Shown here: piece by piece, positions 1-10,126 of the stretch
Layout: the number at the start of each line of letters is the position of its first letter
How positions within the stretch are numbered: position 1 is the first letter of the stretch
Source of the DNA: Candidatus Bathyarchaeota archaeon A05DMB-5
GTDB taxonomy: Archaea > Thermoproteota > Bathyarchaeia > Bathyarchaeales > Bathycorpusculaceae
Assembly: GCA_019685655.1 (NCBI GenBank)
Contig: JABFQP010000001.1
Location: 372,001-436,000, forward strand
DNA: 64,000 bases
Direction: 5' to 3'
Translations under genes and position numbers: made by a program
The notes under the pieces: generated by a model
The model's input: the letters and a program-made list of their open reading frames with translations, nothing else
What the model was told of the DNA's origin: nothing
Database searches by the model: none

Positions 1-257
1 TTTGAAGAGTTTGTTTTCCCAAAAGAAGTTTTTCTTAATCCTGTGTGGTTGATGGACTTCGAAAACGAACACTATGTCAACCAAAGCTTTAGCCTCTCTT
101 TATTCACATTATCAAACTGCATATTATTTCTAATTTGCTATGCTAAACATGCGCGGAGAAAGGCAACGCGAAAGTTTAGGTTTGATTCGAATTCTGAATT
201 CATAACTTATTTATCCACACTCGAACCTTCTTTCCTTTACAACAAAGGTGAAACCGC
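1..257. other. Left flank, no gene supported
   Basis: The plus-strand first frame is open from base 1 to 267, so the tail of a gene starting outside the window cannot be excluded. The frame would run through a promoter-like region and into the next gene, and its residues look unlike a folded protein after about codon 25. A TATA-like stretch at 206-216 lies about 45 bases before the next start codon and probably drives that gene. Confidence 0.35.
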
Positions 258-944
258 GTGTCAATAGAAAAAATTAGAGTGGATAATCCACAAGAACTGG
301 GACAAATGATAACCAAAGAAATGAGCCAAATCGAAAAAGATCTGACCATGATCTGCAATAACGTTCCAATAAATGACAGAACCACACTGGATGTTTTGTG
401 CCACGACAACAATGGACAACTCGTCATTATACAAGTAAGCGTCAAAGAAGACGACATAATGCTACTGCAAGGAATACAAAGCCTCGACTACGTTGACAAA
501 TTCAAGTCATTCTTGAAAGCCACATACAACAAACACAAAATCGACGACAAAGAAAGACCACGATTGATCTTAATCGCACCAAGCTTCTCAGACGCGCTAA
601 AACGTGCAGTCGAAAGCATGAAGGGAATGCGCATCGACCTCTACGAGTGGGAATATCTAAAGCTTGGAGACCATAAAGGCCTCCGTCTCCAACCCATTTT
701 TACTTGGGCTCCATCAGAAAAGTCAAAGGAAACTGAGGAAAAACCATCTGAGAAGAAGCGCGAGCCAAAACCAGTAAAGAAGAAGGAACCCGAACCAGAA
801 CCTAAGCCAGAAAAGAAGGAAGAACCAAAACCTGAACCGCCAAAGCCTAAACAAGAACCACCGAAAGAAGAATTTCCGTTGTCTCCGCCGCCACCAGTGC
901 CTCCGAAAGAGGAAGAGCCGAAGAGGAAGCTAAAGCTATTCTAA
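258..944 (+). CDS. NucS/PD-(D/E)XK-like protein with degenerate active site and charged proline-rich tail
   Basis: 228 residues. The GTG start follows AAAGGTGA by six bases. Residues of about 1-155 look like the C-terminal nuclease domain of the NucS/DUF91 group: a helix, a strand with LDVL, a turn DNNGQ, the strand LVIIQVSV, then helices and the strand RLILIAP. Active members have Asp on the first strand and E-x-K on the second; here the second motif reads Q-V-S, so catalysis is doubtful. From about residue 157 the protein becomes a low-complexity tail of Pro, Glu and Lys (KPEPEP-type units) ending KRKLKLF. A non-catalytic DNA- or protein-binding role is inferred; the family call is by pattern only. 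Confidence 0.6.
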   Translation: MSIEKIRVDNPQELGQMITKEMSQIEKDLTMICNNVPINDRTTLDVLCHDNNGQLVIIQVSVKEDDIMLLQGIQSLDYVDKFKSFLKATYNKHKIDDKERPRLILIAPSFSDALKRAVESMKGMRIDLYEWEYLKLGDHKGLRLQPIFTWAPSEKSKETEEKPSEKKREPKPVKKKEPEPEPKPEKKEEPKPEPPKPKQEPPKEEFPLSPPPPVPPKEEEPKRKLKLF

Positions 945-1032
945 ATAAGCCCGTGTCCAGTAGTTTCGTCCCATCTTTAAATTTCCTCTCTAAAACTTTT
1001 CTTGTGAAAAATGCTATCCGAGGTGCTTTCGT

Positions 1033-2331
1033 ATGAGAATTGGGTTTTTTGTTTGGGAATATCCGCCAGCGCTTGTTGGCGGCTTAGGCACTTACGCTGA
1101 ATACATCACGCGAGAATTTGTTGCTATGGGCAATGACGTGACAGTCTTCACTCTTAACCCTGGAAACTTAAAAACAAGAGAAATCATAAAAGGCGTGGAA
1201 GTTCACAGACCCTTAATCGCGGATGCAAGTAACGTTTTTCCCATGTTCGTCATTGACGACTTGAAAAAATGGGGAACAAACATCCGCATGTTCAACGACA
1301 TATTTATCTATAACATCCTGAGCGCGTCAAAATTCATAAACAGCATGTTGAAAAAGGAAGGCTGCAACTACGATGTTGTCTGCGTACACGACTGGTTAAG
1401 CAGTATAGCTGGGATTATAATAAAAAATGAAACCAAAGTTCCAGTGACATTTCACGTTCACAGTACAGAGTGGGGAAGAGCAGGTGGAACTGGCTCAGAA
1501 GTTGTTTCCTATCTTGAGTGGGCGACCGCGCAGAAAGCAGACAAAATAATCACCGTAAGCCACGCTATGCAAGAAGACTTGGTGAGACATGGATGGCCAA
1601 ACTCCAAAATAAGCGTGGTTTGGAACGGCGTGGATCCCGAACGTTATAATCCACGCAATTGCAAGCCTGAAGAGGTGGAGGCAATCCGCAGTAGATATGA
1701 CATAAAACGTGACGAAAAAATGCTTCTCTTTCTAGGAAGACTCACGTGGGTTAAAGGTGTTGGAAACTTGGTTCAAGCAATGCCCATGGTTTTGGAGGAA
1801 TATCCTAAAACTAAGCTTGTAATTTTGGGCAAAGGTGAACAGCAAAATGACATAATTGAAACTGCAAAGCGATTGGGAATAAGCGATAAGGTTGCTTGTA
1901 AATTTGAGTTTGTGCCAGAAAAAGAGCGCATACTACATTATGCTGCGTCTGACGTGTGCATTTTCCCATCCACCTACGAGCCTTTCGGCATAGTTAGCTT
2001 AGAAGCCATGGCGATGGCAAAACCGCTAATCGTAGGTGCACAAGGCGTAGTTGGCTTCAGAGAGCAAGTTGTCTCTTCTGGACCAGACCAAAACGGCGTT
2101 CACGTTAACGGCGGAAACGCCGCAGACATTGCATGGGGTATTAAGCAAGTGTTATGTGATACTGAAAGGGCAAAACGGTGGGGAGAAAACGGTAGAAAAC
2201 GCGTGCTGCAATATTTTACGTGGAGAAAAGCTGCTGAACAAACGCTTTACTTGTACCAGACGCTTCAGCATCCACAAGAGCATGGGGAATATCACCTAAT
2301 AGATTTGATGGAGAAAATGACTCGTACATAA
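1033..2331 (+). CDS. Glycosyltransferase family 4, glycogen-synthase-like
   Basis: 432 residues with the two-Rossmann GT-B layout. The N-terminus has the glycine-rich sugar-nucleotide loop GGLGTY at about 16-21; the C-terminal half has FLGRLTWVKG and the E-x7-E signature EPFGIVSLE near residues 317-325, which holds the donor nucleotide sugar in GT4/GT5 enzymes. It probably transfers a sugar from a nucleotide donor to a glucan or surface glycan in the cytoplasm; the acceptor cannot be read from the sequence. It stands alone on the plus strand, and its stop lies 13 bases from the convergent pgk stop. Confidence 0.8.
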   Translation: MRIGFFVWEYPPALVGGLGTYAEYITREFVAMGNDVTVFTLNPGNLKTREIIKGVEVHRPLIADASNVFPMFVIDDLKKWGTNIRMFNDIFIYNILSASKFINSMLKKEGCNYDVVCVHDWLSSIAGIIIKNETKVPVTFHVHSTEWGRAGGTGSEVVSYLEWATAQKADKIITVSHAMQEDLVRHGWPNSKISVVWNGVDPERYNPRNCKPEEVEAIRSRYDIKRDEKMLLFLGRLTWVKGVGNLVQAMPMVLEEYPKTKLVILGKGEQQNDIIETAKRLGISDKVACKFEFVPEKERILHYAASDVCIFPSTYEPFGIVSLEAMAMAKPLIVGAQGVVGFREQVVSSGPDQNGVHVNGGNAADIAWGIKQVLCDTERAKRWGENGRKRVLQYFTWRKAAEQTLYLYQTLQHPQEHGEYHLIDLMEKMTRT

Positions 2332-2344
2332 AAAGTAGGGAAGA

Positions 2345-3574
2345 TTAGGCTTTTCTAGACGCTGCCTTCTCTAACGCGACGACGCCTGGCAGTTTTTTGC
2401 CCATTAAGAATTCTATTAAGGCTCCGCCAGCAGTGCTGACATAGGAGATTTTGTTTGACAGTTTAAGTTCTTGTAGGGCAGATATTGTGTGTCCGCCTCC
2501 TGCGAGAGAAAACGCTTTTGAATTTGCGATTTCTTCGAAGATTTTCTTTGTTCCGTAAACGAATTCTTTGTTTTCGTAGACTCCCATTGGTCCGCTGATG
2601 ACTATTGATTTTGCTTTTCGTATAATCTTAGCGTATTCATCGACAGTTTTTGGTCCAATGTCAAATATTGAATGTTCCGTGGGTAATTCGTTTATGGAAA
2701 TTTCTTTTCGTTTGCCATTTACTTCTACAGCCAAATCACTGGGAGTTTTGATTTTGTCTGGATACTTTTGAATGAGCTCTTTTATGCCTGGCACTAAGCC
2801 CATGAGTTCTTTCTTTTCTAAGAATTCCATGTTTGCCTTGCCGAGGTTGGTGCCTTTTGCAACAAGAAACACGTGACCGACGACTCCGCCGGTAAGCACG
2901 TAATCAGCGATTTTATTGGTCAAAACATACTTTGAGATTTCTAAGGAGTCATCTGCCTTTGCGCCTCCAAGAATGAACACGCATGGTTTTTCTGGGCTCT
3001 CCAAGACTTTACTTAAAGATTTCAATTCTCTTTCCATTATGCGTCCTGCCGCGCTTGGCAAAACAGCCGTGAAGCCTATTATTGAGACGTGTGCTCTATG
3101 GGCTGCTGCGAATGCGTCATTCACAAACAATTGTGCCAAAGGAGCAAGGTTTTGGACAAGTTCTGTTTTGGCGTGAGCTTCTGGCGTGCCTTCTTTTGTT
3201 TCAGTAGCAAAGTTTCTGACGTTGTCTAAGACGAGAATTTCGCCGCTTTTGAGATTTTTTATTGCGTTTTTTGCTTTTTCGCCGAAAACGTCGTCTACAT
3301 ACTTTACTGGTTTTCCTAAATTTTTGCCGAGAATTTTCGCGTGCTGTTTTAGTGGTATAAAGTCTGGGTCGCCTTTTCGTCCTTGATGCGCTAAAACCAC
3401 GACTTTTGCGCCTTTCTCTGCAAGCTCTTTTATTGTTGTTTCGCCATGCGCTCTAATTCTCACATCTTCTAAGACTTTTTGAGTTCTCGGGTCTACTGGC
3501 GAGTTAAAGTCCACTCTGACGAGAACGACTTTATCCTTCACTTTTACGTCATCTATAGTTAGATATTTCACCAT
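2345..3574 (-). CDS. pgk: Phosphoglycerate kinase
   Basis: 409 residues, the usual archaeal length. It interconverts 1,3-bisphosphoglycerate plus ADP and 3-phosphoglycerate plus ATP in lower glycolysis/gluconeogenesis. Visible landmarks are the N-terminal substrate motif VRVDFNSPVD, the interdomain HRAHVS, the nucleotide-domain FILGGAKADD, and the C-terminal AGGGHTISAL loop. The ATG is preceded by AAAGGTGA. It lies 67 bases downstream of gap on the same strand, so the two are probably cotranscribed. Confidence 0.97.
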   Translation of the reverse strand: MVKYLTIDDVKVKDKVVLVRVDFNSPVDPRTQKVLEDVRIRAHGETTIKELAEKGAKVVVLAHQGRKGDPDFIPLKQHAKILGKNLGKPVKYVDDVFGEKAKNAIKNLKSGEILVLDNVRNFATETKEGTPEAHAKTELVQNLAPLAQLFVNDAFAAAHRAHVSIIGFTAVLPSAAGRIMERELKSLSKVLESPEKPCVFILGGAKADDSLEISKYVLTNKIADYVLTGGVVGHVFLVAKGTNLGKANMEFLEKKELMGLVPGIKELIQKYPDKIKTPSDLAVEVNGKRKEISINELPTEHSIFDIGPKTVDEYAKIIRKAKSIVISGPMGVYENKEFVYGTKKIFEEIANSKAFSLAGGGHTISALQELKLSNKISYVSTAGGALIEFLMGKKLPGVVALEKAASRKA

Positions 3575-3641
3575 TCACTTCACCTTTCTTGAACAAAAAA
3601 ATAGGAAGGAGATTTGTTTAAAAACTTAAGCTTTTAAAGTG

Positions 3642-4655
<1,014 letters not shown>

Positions 4656-4714
4656 TTAAATCACCTTTAATTTACTCGTGGTTTACTCTCATTCATCTAA
4701 TTAATTTTTTGCGG

Positions 4715-6061
4715 TTACTTTAGCTTCATTAGCACCATTTCAGCAGCTAAAACCAGTGGTTCCCATGTCTCGCATACTGGCGGTGCATATGCCGTGTCTG
4801 CTTTGGCTAATTCGCGGACTGTCATTTGCTTCTGTATTGCAAAGGATATGGCGTTTATGCGCTGGGTTACTTCTTCTCCACCGATTATTTGTGCTCCGAT
4901 TATTCGCTGTGATTCTTTTTCGACGACAAGTTTTACTTTGATTGGTCTTGCACCAGGGTAATAGTCTGCTTTCGTTTTTGAAGTTATTGTTCCAGTTACA
5001 ACGTCAATCTTTGCTCTTTGCGCTGCAGCTTCGGTCAATCCAGTAACGCCTGCCTCCGTGTCATAAAGTCTAGTCACAGCCGAACCTAAAACTCCAGTGA
5101 ATAGCGCGTAACCACCAGCAGCGTTAATTCCCGCGACTTTTCCATGTCTCACGGCGACCGTTCCAAGTTGTTGAACAGCTGGTTTTTGTGTGACTATGTG
5201 GATGCTTTCTGCACAGTCGCCTATCGCGTAAATGTCTTTGACGTTTGTTTCCATTCTCGCATTTGTCTTTATTGTTTTGGTTTCTCCCAAAGCAACGCCA
5301 GCGTCAACTGCAAGTTGAGTGTTGGCTCTCACGCCGAACGCGCTAACGAACAAATCCGCGTTAATTTGTTGTCCACCAGCCATTATGCCTGTCACTTTTT
5401 CTGTTCCAAGAAATTCCTCTACGCCTTTTCCGGTTAGGATGTTTATTCCTTTTGTTTGGAGCATTTCTTGAATCATGCTTGCCATGTCTGCATCAAGCAT
5501 CATTGGGAGTATCTGAGGCAATAGTTCGACAACTGTGACTTTTAAGCCTCTTTCTTGGAGAGCTACTGCTACTTCGAGACCGATTAGGCCTGCTCCCATG
5601 ACTACTGCGGTTTTAGCTCCGTTTCTGATTGCTTCTTCTATTCTTTCTCCGTCTTCTAATGTTCGTAGGGAGTGTATGCCTTGTTTTTCTTTGCCTTTAA
5701 TAGGCGGCGTGAAGGAGTTTGCGCCTGTTGCTAGGATTAGGCTGTCATAGGGTAAGGCTTCAGTTTTGCCAGTTTTGTCTACTGTTTCGACGGTTTTGTT
5801 TCCAGTGTTAATTTTTGTGACTTTGGTTTCAGTTTTGAGGTTGAGTTTCATCATTTGGTAGAAGGATGGTGGAAAAACGATTAGGTTTTGAAAGCTTGGT
5901 ATATGCCCTGCGAGCACGAATGGCAGTCCACAACGTGAGTAACCCGCGTGTTTTTCTTCTGTTATTAACGTTATTTCTGCGGTGCGGTCGGTTTTTCTAG
6001 CTGCTGATGCAGCATCGACGCCTGCAGCATGTGCGCCAATTATTACTATGCGTCTCGGCAT
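4715..6061 (-). CDS. FAD-dependent CoA-disulfide reductase / NADH oxidase-like flavoprotein
   Basis: 448 residues. The FAD dinucleotide fold begins at IVIIGAHAAG, the NAD(P)H fold at VVMGAGLIGLEVA, and the second FAD motif is IYAIGDCAE. The single redox Cys44 in YSRCGLPF is typical of class III pyridine nucleotide disulfide oxidoreductases (CoA-disulfide reductase, NADH oxidase, persulfide reductase). It lacks the CxxxxC pair of dihydrolipoamide dehydrogenase. The gene starts 13 bases after the gcvH stop, so the two are one transcription unit. CoA disulfide or polysulfide is the likely substrate; a link to lipoyl-protein chemistry is possible but only inferred from position. Confidence 0.85.
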   Translation of the reverse strand: MPRRIVIIGAHAAGVDAASAARKTDRTAEITLITEEKHAGYSRCGLPFVLAGHIPSFQNLIVFPPSFYQMMKLNLKTETKVTKINTGNKTVETVDKTGKTEALPYDSLILATGANSFTPPIKGKEKQGIHSLRTLEDGERIEEAIRNGAKTAVVMGAGLIGLEVAVALQERGLKVTVVELLPQILPMMLDADMASMIQEMLQTKGINILTGKGVEEFLGTEKVTGIMAGGQQINADLFVSAFGVRANTQLAVDAGVALGETKTIKTNARMETNVKDIYAIGDCAESIHIVTQKPAVQQLGTVAVRHGKVAGINAAGGYALFTGVLGSAVTRLYDTEAGVTGLTEAAAQRAKIDVVTGTITSKTKADYYPGARPIKVKLVVEKESQRIIGAQIIGGEEVTQRINAISFAIQKQMTVRELAKADTAYAPPVCETWEPLVLAAEMVLMKLK

Positions 6062-6074
6062 TTGCTTTTTCCTT

Positions 6075-6485
6075 CTATTTTGCTAGGCTTTTGTGCCATT
6101 CGACGGCTTTGTTGAAGTCCATGATGTTGGCTAATTCCGCTTGTAGGTTTGAGGGTTTAATAACCAGCAACCAACCTTTTCCGTAGGGGTCCTCGTTTAG
6201 CAGTTCAGGTTTCGATTGGACTTCTGCGTTTACTTCGAGGATTTCTCCGCTTATGGGTGCGACTAAATCCGAAACAGCCTTTACAGATTCCACTGTGCCG
6301 TAGGGTTCGTTTTGTTTGGTTGTTGACCCTGGGCTTGGCAGTTCAGCATAGACTATTTCTCTTAGTTGTTTTTGGGCGTAGTCTGTTATGCCCACGCGAA
6401 CCTTGTCTCCTTCAATTTTGGCCCATTCAAAATCTTTTGTGTAATATAGTCCTTCTGGCACTTCGTATCCGTCTACTTTTACCAT
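6075..6485 (-). CDS. gcvH: Glycine cleavage system H protein
   Basis: 136 residues from the ATG at 6485. H protein carries the lipoyl arm that shuttles the aminomethyl group between P, T and L proteins. The lipoylated Lys69 is in the conserved ESVKAVSD turn, followed by the second lipoyl-domain strand PISGEILEVN. A GTG nine bases further upstream is also open, but it lies inside the sequence AAAGGTGA that acts as ribosome binding site for the ATG, so the shorter form is chosen. It is cotranscribed with the flavoprotein at 4715-6061. The T protein is at 50666-51811; P protein is outside the window. Confidence 0.95.
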   Translation of the reverse strand: MVKVDGYEVPEGLYYTKDFEWAKIEGDKVRVGITDYAQKQLREIVYAELPSPGSTTKQNEPYGTVESVKAVSDLVAPISGEILEVNAEVQSKPELLNEDPYGKGWLLVIKPSNLQAELANIMDFNKAVEWHKSLAK

Positions 6486-6635
6486 GTTTTTCACCTTTTT
6501 GTAGTTGTTATTCTTTCACATATTAGCCTTTAAAATTAACTGTCTCTGGATGAGTTTTGTCATTGAAGTATTATCTTTTTAAGAAAATTCTGTTAAACTT
6601 AAGTGAAACCTTGGATGAAAAAATGTTCATAAGGG

Positions 6636-7715
6636 TTAGCGTTCTCTTTTTCCTTGTATGTATTCTTCCACCCATTCTTTGGCTATGGGGTCTGGCACTT
6701 GTATCGGCGGATGCTTAAACGCGTATGAGGATATACTTATGAGTGGACCGGCGATTTTGCGGTCTAATGCGAGTTTTGCAGCTCTTATAACGTCGATTAC
6801 GACTCCAGCGCTGTTCGGCGAATCTTCAACTTCCAGCTTGACTGTTATTGTTAAGGGTCTGTCGCCGAATTTTCTGCCTTTAAGCCAAATGTAGCATATT
6901 TTCTTGTTTCCCAGAAAGGGCACATAGTCGGAAGGACCTATTCTTGTTGGTAGCTCGTAAGGAACAAGGCTTGTTACGGCTTCAGTTTTGCTTATGCGTT
7001 TAGTGTGTAAGCGTTCTTCAACTGTCATGTTTTGGAAGTCCGTGTCGCCGCCAAGATTAAGTTGGTAAGTCTCGTCAACAATCACTCCTCTATCTACGCA
7101 TAACCTAACCAAGTTACGGTGGAGAATGGTTGCGCCCACTTGGCTTTTCACGTCGTCTCCAGCCACTGGCAATCCTTTTTCTTCAAATTTTTTGCTCCAA
7201 GCTGGGTCTGAAGTTATAAACTCTGGTATGCAGTTTACAAAGGCGCATCCAGCGTCCAAAGCTGCTTGAGCGTAGAAGCGCGTGGCGTTTCGGCTTCCTA
7301 CGGGTAAGTAGTTGACAAGGATTTCTGCTTTGGCTTCTTTGAGGGCATTCACCACGTCTGTCTGTTTGAGTTTGCTGTCGTCGTGAATATTGAATGTTTC
7401 TTTCATGTGCTCGGCTACGCCGTCTAGGATTGGTGCGGGCGAAACCTTAACGCCCAAATGTGGTACGTCTGCAAACTTGGCAACACAGTTCGGTTCAGTA
7501 AATATGGCTTCAGCTAAGTCCCTTCCAATTTTGTTTTTGTTCACTTCAAAAGCGGCAACAAACTTTACATCTCTAATGTGATATCCGCCGAAGTTCACGT
7601 GCATGAGTCCCGGCACTGTTTCGTCTTCCTTTGCGTTTTTGTAATACTGAGTTCCTTGGACGAGTGCTGATGCACTGTTACCGACGCCCACAAGTGCTAC
7701 TCGAATTTCTGGCAA
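6636..7715 (-). CDS. ino1: myo-Inositol-1-phosphate synthase (archaeal type)
   Basis: 359 residues. It isomerises glucose-6-phosphate to inositol-3-phosphate with bound NAD, feeding inositol phospholipid headgroups or compatible solutes. The NAD fold opens with VALVGVGNSASALVQG; NYLPVGS and VKSQVGATI belong to the conserved NAD-binding and catalytic core. The start codon is TTG, seven bases after GAGG. It is monocistronic, with a 140-base gap to gcvH. Confidence 0.9.
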   Translation of the reverse strand: MPEIRVALVGVGNSASALVQGTQYYKNAKEDETVPGLMHVNFGGYHIRDVKFVAAFEVNKNKIGRDLAEAIFTEPNCVAKFADVPHLGVKVSPAPILDGVAEHMKETFNIHDDSKLKQTDVVNALKEAKAEILVNYLPVGSRNATRFYAQAALDAGCAFVNCIPEFITSDPAWSKKFEEKGLPVAGDDVKSQVGATILHRNLVRLCVDRGVIVDETYQLNLGGDTDFQNMTVEERLHTKRISKTEAVTSLVPYELPTRIGPSDYVPFLGNKKICYIWLKGRKFGDRPLTITVKLEVEDSPNSAGVVIDVIRAAKLALDRKIAGPLISISSYAFKHPPIQVPDPIAKEWVEEYIQGKRER

Positions 7716-7845
7716 ACATATTCCTCTTCATTGTCTTTTGGTCAAGCTTTAGGAACTGCCTACTCTATAACTTTTTCTAGAAACATGACAAGATTAAAAG
7801 GGAACATCCCACCATTAATGAATAATTGAGGATTTGGTGGACAAA

Positions 7846-8214
7846 ATGAGTGAAGGCAACGTAGACGTGAAATTTGAACCCTTTAAAGAAATCGTCATAA
7901 TGGAACGCAACTTCTTCTCAAACCCAGACGACATAGCAAGATTCATTTCTGTCATCGCTGGAGGCAAACCCGCTGGGCTTTACTGGGCAGACGGCGTTGT
8001 GTTTCTTTATTTTCCGCTTCCCGCTTCAACAGAAATGGCTGCGAAGGCGTTAATTGAAGAAAAACGTGTTTATTGGACATTTGTTGGATATTCATTAATG
8101 CCAAAGTATCAATCCACGATTGAAACGAAAGAGAAGATAATAGTTCCTGTTATAGACATGTCTTCTAATCCTATGTTTCGAAAAGTTGCGAGTTGGTTGA
8201 AAGAGCAAAAATGA
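7846..8214 (+). CDS. Conserved hypothetical protein
   Basis: About 122 residues from the ATG at 7846; TTG at 7834 and GTG at 7837 are alternative starts, since GAGG lies at 7828-7831 and GGTGG directly before the ATG. I do not recognise the family. It is a soluble alpha/beta protein with an aromatic core (GLYWADGVVFLYFPLP, then VYWTFVGYSLMP) and no Cys cluster or membrane segment. It overlaps the start of ribK by four bases (ATGA), implying translational coupling; a flavin-linked or nucleotide-linked role is only a guess from this. Confidence 0.6.
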   Translation: MSEGNVDVKFEPFKEIVIMERNFFSNPDDIARFISVIAGGKPAGLYWADGVVFLYFPLPASTEMAAKALIEEKRVYWTFVGYSLMPKYQSTIETKEKIIVPVIDMSSNPMFRKVASWLKEQK

Positions 8215-8618
8215 ATCATGCGATAAAAAAGCTGAAAACATTGAATGTTAAAGGGAAGGTTTTCTCTGGAAGCGGCGAAGGCTCACGATTCACTAGTTTG
8301 CCGTGGGTGAAAGAGCAAATAGAAGAGAAACTTGGCTTCTCACCATCCGTTGGCACATTAAACATAAAATTACTCGACGACTACGTTGGCTTTAAGAAAC
8401 AGCTAAAAAAGGCATCGATAGAGATTCTGCCTGAAAAGGGTTTCTGCCGTGGAAGATGCTTACCCGCTCTTTTTATGGGTGAGACGAAATGTGTGATTGT
8501 TATTCCAGAAATTGCACATTATCCAGAAGACGTTATAGAAGTTATCGCGCCAATAAATTTGAGAGAAAAATTTCGGCTTAAAGACAGCGACTTGGTCGAA
8601 GTCAATCTAATACTTTGA
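8211..8618 (+). CDS. ribK: CTP-dependent riboflavin kinase
   Basis: 135 residues from the ATG at 8211. It phosphorylates riboflavin to FMN using CTP, the archaeal replacement for RibF. The family signature is visible: KGKVFSGSGEGSRF near the N-terminus, then GFSPSVGTLNIKL, and the C-terminal IAPINLREKF loop. Some archaeal homologues have an extra N-terminal HTH domain, absent here. The ATG overlaps the TGA of the preceding gene; the upstream TTG at 8193 is in frame but not needed. Confidence 0.9.
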   Translation: MNHAIKKLKTLNVKGKVFSGSGEGSRFTSLPWVKEQIEEKLGFSPSVGTLNIKLLDDYVGFKKQLKKASIEILPEKGFCRGRCLPALFMGETKCVIVIPEIAHYPEDVIEVIAPINLREKFRLKDSDLVEVNLIL

Positions 8619-8621
8619 AGG

Positions 8622-10118
8622 CTACCGTTTCTGTTTGTTTTTCAGAAAACTTTTCACATATTCTCGTAAGCATCCATTTTTCTTCAAGTAAAGTCCATAT
8701 TTTACTAGGGCGTTCATGGCTCTTGCTGCGTCTTCCGGCGAAGGATAAGCAGGAATGCCTAGTTTGTCAAATCTGAAGCGTGTGTGTAAAGCCATTTCTG
8801 TCTCTCCGATGTCGCATGCGACTATGGGTTTTTCGTATTTGCTTGCGACCTTTGCTACTCTGTCAATGTAGTCTTCCTGCAAGGCTGGTGTATGATGTAA
8901 ACCGAGCAGTATTATGCCATGGATTTCTGGGTCTTGAAAGAGAATTTCCGTTGCATATTCAAACATCTCCGAAGTTGCAGAACCCGTCACGTCCACCGGG
9001 TTTGAGTTGGTTGCAAACTTTGGAATTTTCCCTTCTTCCTTTAAGCGTTCAAATTTTCGAATTGTGCTCTGAGAAAAACGTTTAACTGTTAATCCTCTCA
9101 ATTCGCACTCGTCAACAGCCATTATGCCTGGACCACCTGCGTCTGTGATTATTCCCACGTTTTCGCCATTTGCTGGTGGCTGCATAGCCAATGCTTTTCC
9201 AGCGTCAAAAAACTCTTCCATGTCCTTTGCTCTTAAAACTCCGGTCTGTGCAAAAACAGCATCATATATTTTGTCTGAACCAGCCATGGCGCCAGTGTGC
9301 GAAGCAGCGGCTCTTGCGCCAGCTTCTGTTCTTCCAGCTTTAAGCGCCACTATTGGCTTTTTCTTTGTTACGTTTTTAGCTATTTTGATGAATTCTCTTC
9401 CAGATTTTATATCCTCAACATACAGCAGAACAACTTTAGTTTCGTCATCATACAAAAGGTAATGCAGCATTTCAGCTTCATCTACGTCGCATTTGTTGCC
9501 GAAACTTACAAACTTGCTGACTCCGATTTGGCGACCGGTTAAATAGTCAAGCGCTGAAACGCCGAAGGCGCCGCTTTGTGTGACGATTGCGATGTCTCCT
9601 TTTAACGGTCTTGGAGTCGCGACAACTTCATCTCCGGTTGTGAGAATTTTTGTTTCTGGCAGAAACAGCATGTCTACACCTGTTCTTGTGTCATAAACTC
9701 CAAGGCAGTTTGGTCCTAGAACGCGTATTCCTGCTTTTTTGGCGGTTGCTACAATTTTGTTTTCAAGTTCGTGGTTTCCGATTTCGCTGAATCCTGAGCT
9801 TATGATGACTGCGACTTTCACTTTTTTGGATGCTGCATCTTCCATTATTTTTGGAACAATGCTTGCGGGAACAACAATCACGACTAAATCAAGTTTGCCG
9901 GGAATTTTTGTCAATGTGGGATAACATGTAAATCCTAAAATGGAGTCCTCGTTGGGGTTAACTGGGAAAACCTCTCCTTTGAAAACTCCTCTTCTTTTGT
10001 TTTCAACAAAATTTTTGAAAATTACATGCCCAGCTTTGTTTATTCTTTTTGTTGCTCCAACAACTGCGACGGATTTTGGTTTAAAGAAAGCATCCAATTG
10101 CTTAATTGTTGATTCCAT
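8622..10118 (-). CDS. ADP-forming acyl-CoA synthetase, alpha-type subunit
   Basis: About 498 residues from the ATG at 10118. Domain order is the CoA-binding Rossmann domain (VAVVGATKR, NPN), then two succinyl-CoA-ligase-like domains. The phosphorylated catalytic His274 is in ASHTGAMAG and an upstream GPNCLG loop is intact. These enzymes convert acyl-CoA, ADP and phosphate to acid and ATP, the usual energy-conserving step in archaeal peptide or sugar fermentation. The ATP-grasp (beta) part is not fused and not adjacent, so a partner must be encoded elsewhere. A GTG at 10130 is in frame but forms part of the AAAGGTGA ribosome binding site. Confidence 0.88.
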   Translation of the reverse strand: MESTIKQLDAFFKPKSVAVVGATKRINKAGHVIFKNFVENKRRGVFKGEVFPVNPNEDSILGFTCYPTLTKIPGKLDLVVIVVPASIVPKIMEDAASKKVKVAVIISSGFSEIGNHELENKIVATAKKAGIRVLGPNCLGVYDTRTGVDMLFLPETKILTTGDEVVATPRPLKGDIAIVTQSGAFGVSALDYLTGRQIGVSKFVSFGNKCDVDEAEMLHYLLYDDETKVVLLYVEDIKSGREFIKIAKNVTKKKPIVALKAGRTEAGARAAASHTGAMAGSDKIYDAVFAQTGVLRAKDMEEFFDAGKALAMQPPANGENVGIITDAGGPGIMAVDECELRGLTVKRFSQSTIRKFERLKEEGKIPKFATNSNPVDVTGSATSEMFEYATEILFQDPEIHGIILLGLHHTPALQEDYIDRVAKVASKYEKPIVACDIGETEMALHTRFRFDKLGIPAYPSPEDAARAMNALVKYGLYLKKNGCLREYVKSFLKNKQKR

Positions 10119-10126
10119 GAAGTTTT

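Noticed and set aside
43-267. 74-codon plus-strand frame near the left edge
   Set aside because: It runs through the likely promoter of the next gene and into its start; the residues do not look like a protein domain.
4715-6061. Calling the flavoprotein dihydrolipoamide dehydrogenase because of gcvH
   Set aside because: The redox-active Cys pair CxxxxC is absent; one Cys in SRCGLP fits the CoA-disulfide reductase group.
6485-6494. GTG as start codon for gcvH (and likewise for the acyl-CoA synthetase at 10130 and thermosome at 16795)
   Set aside because: In each case the GTG is part of the AAAGGTGA ribosome binding site for a well-spaced ATG downstream.
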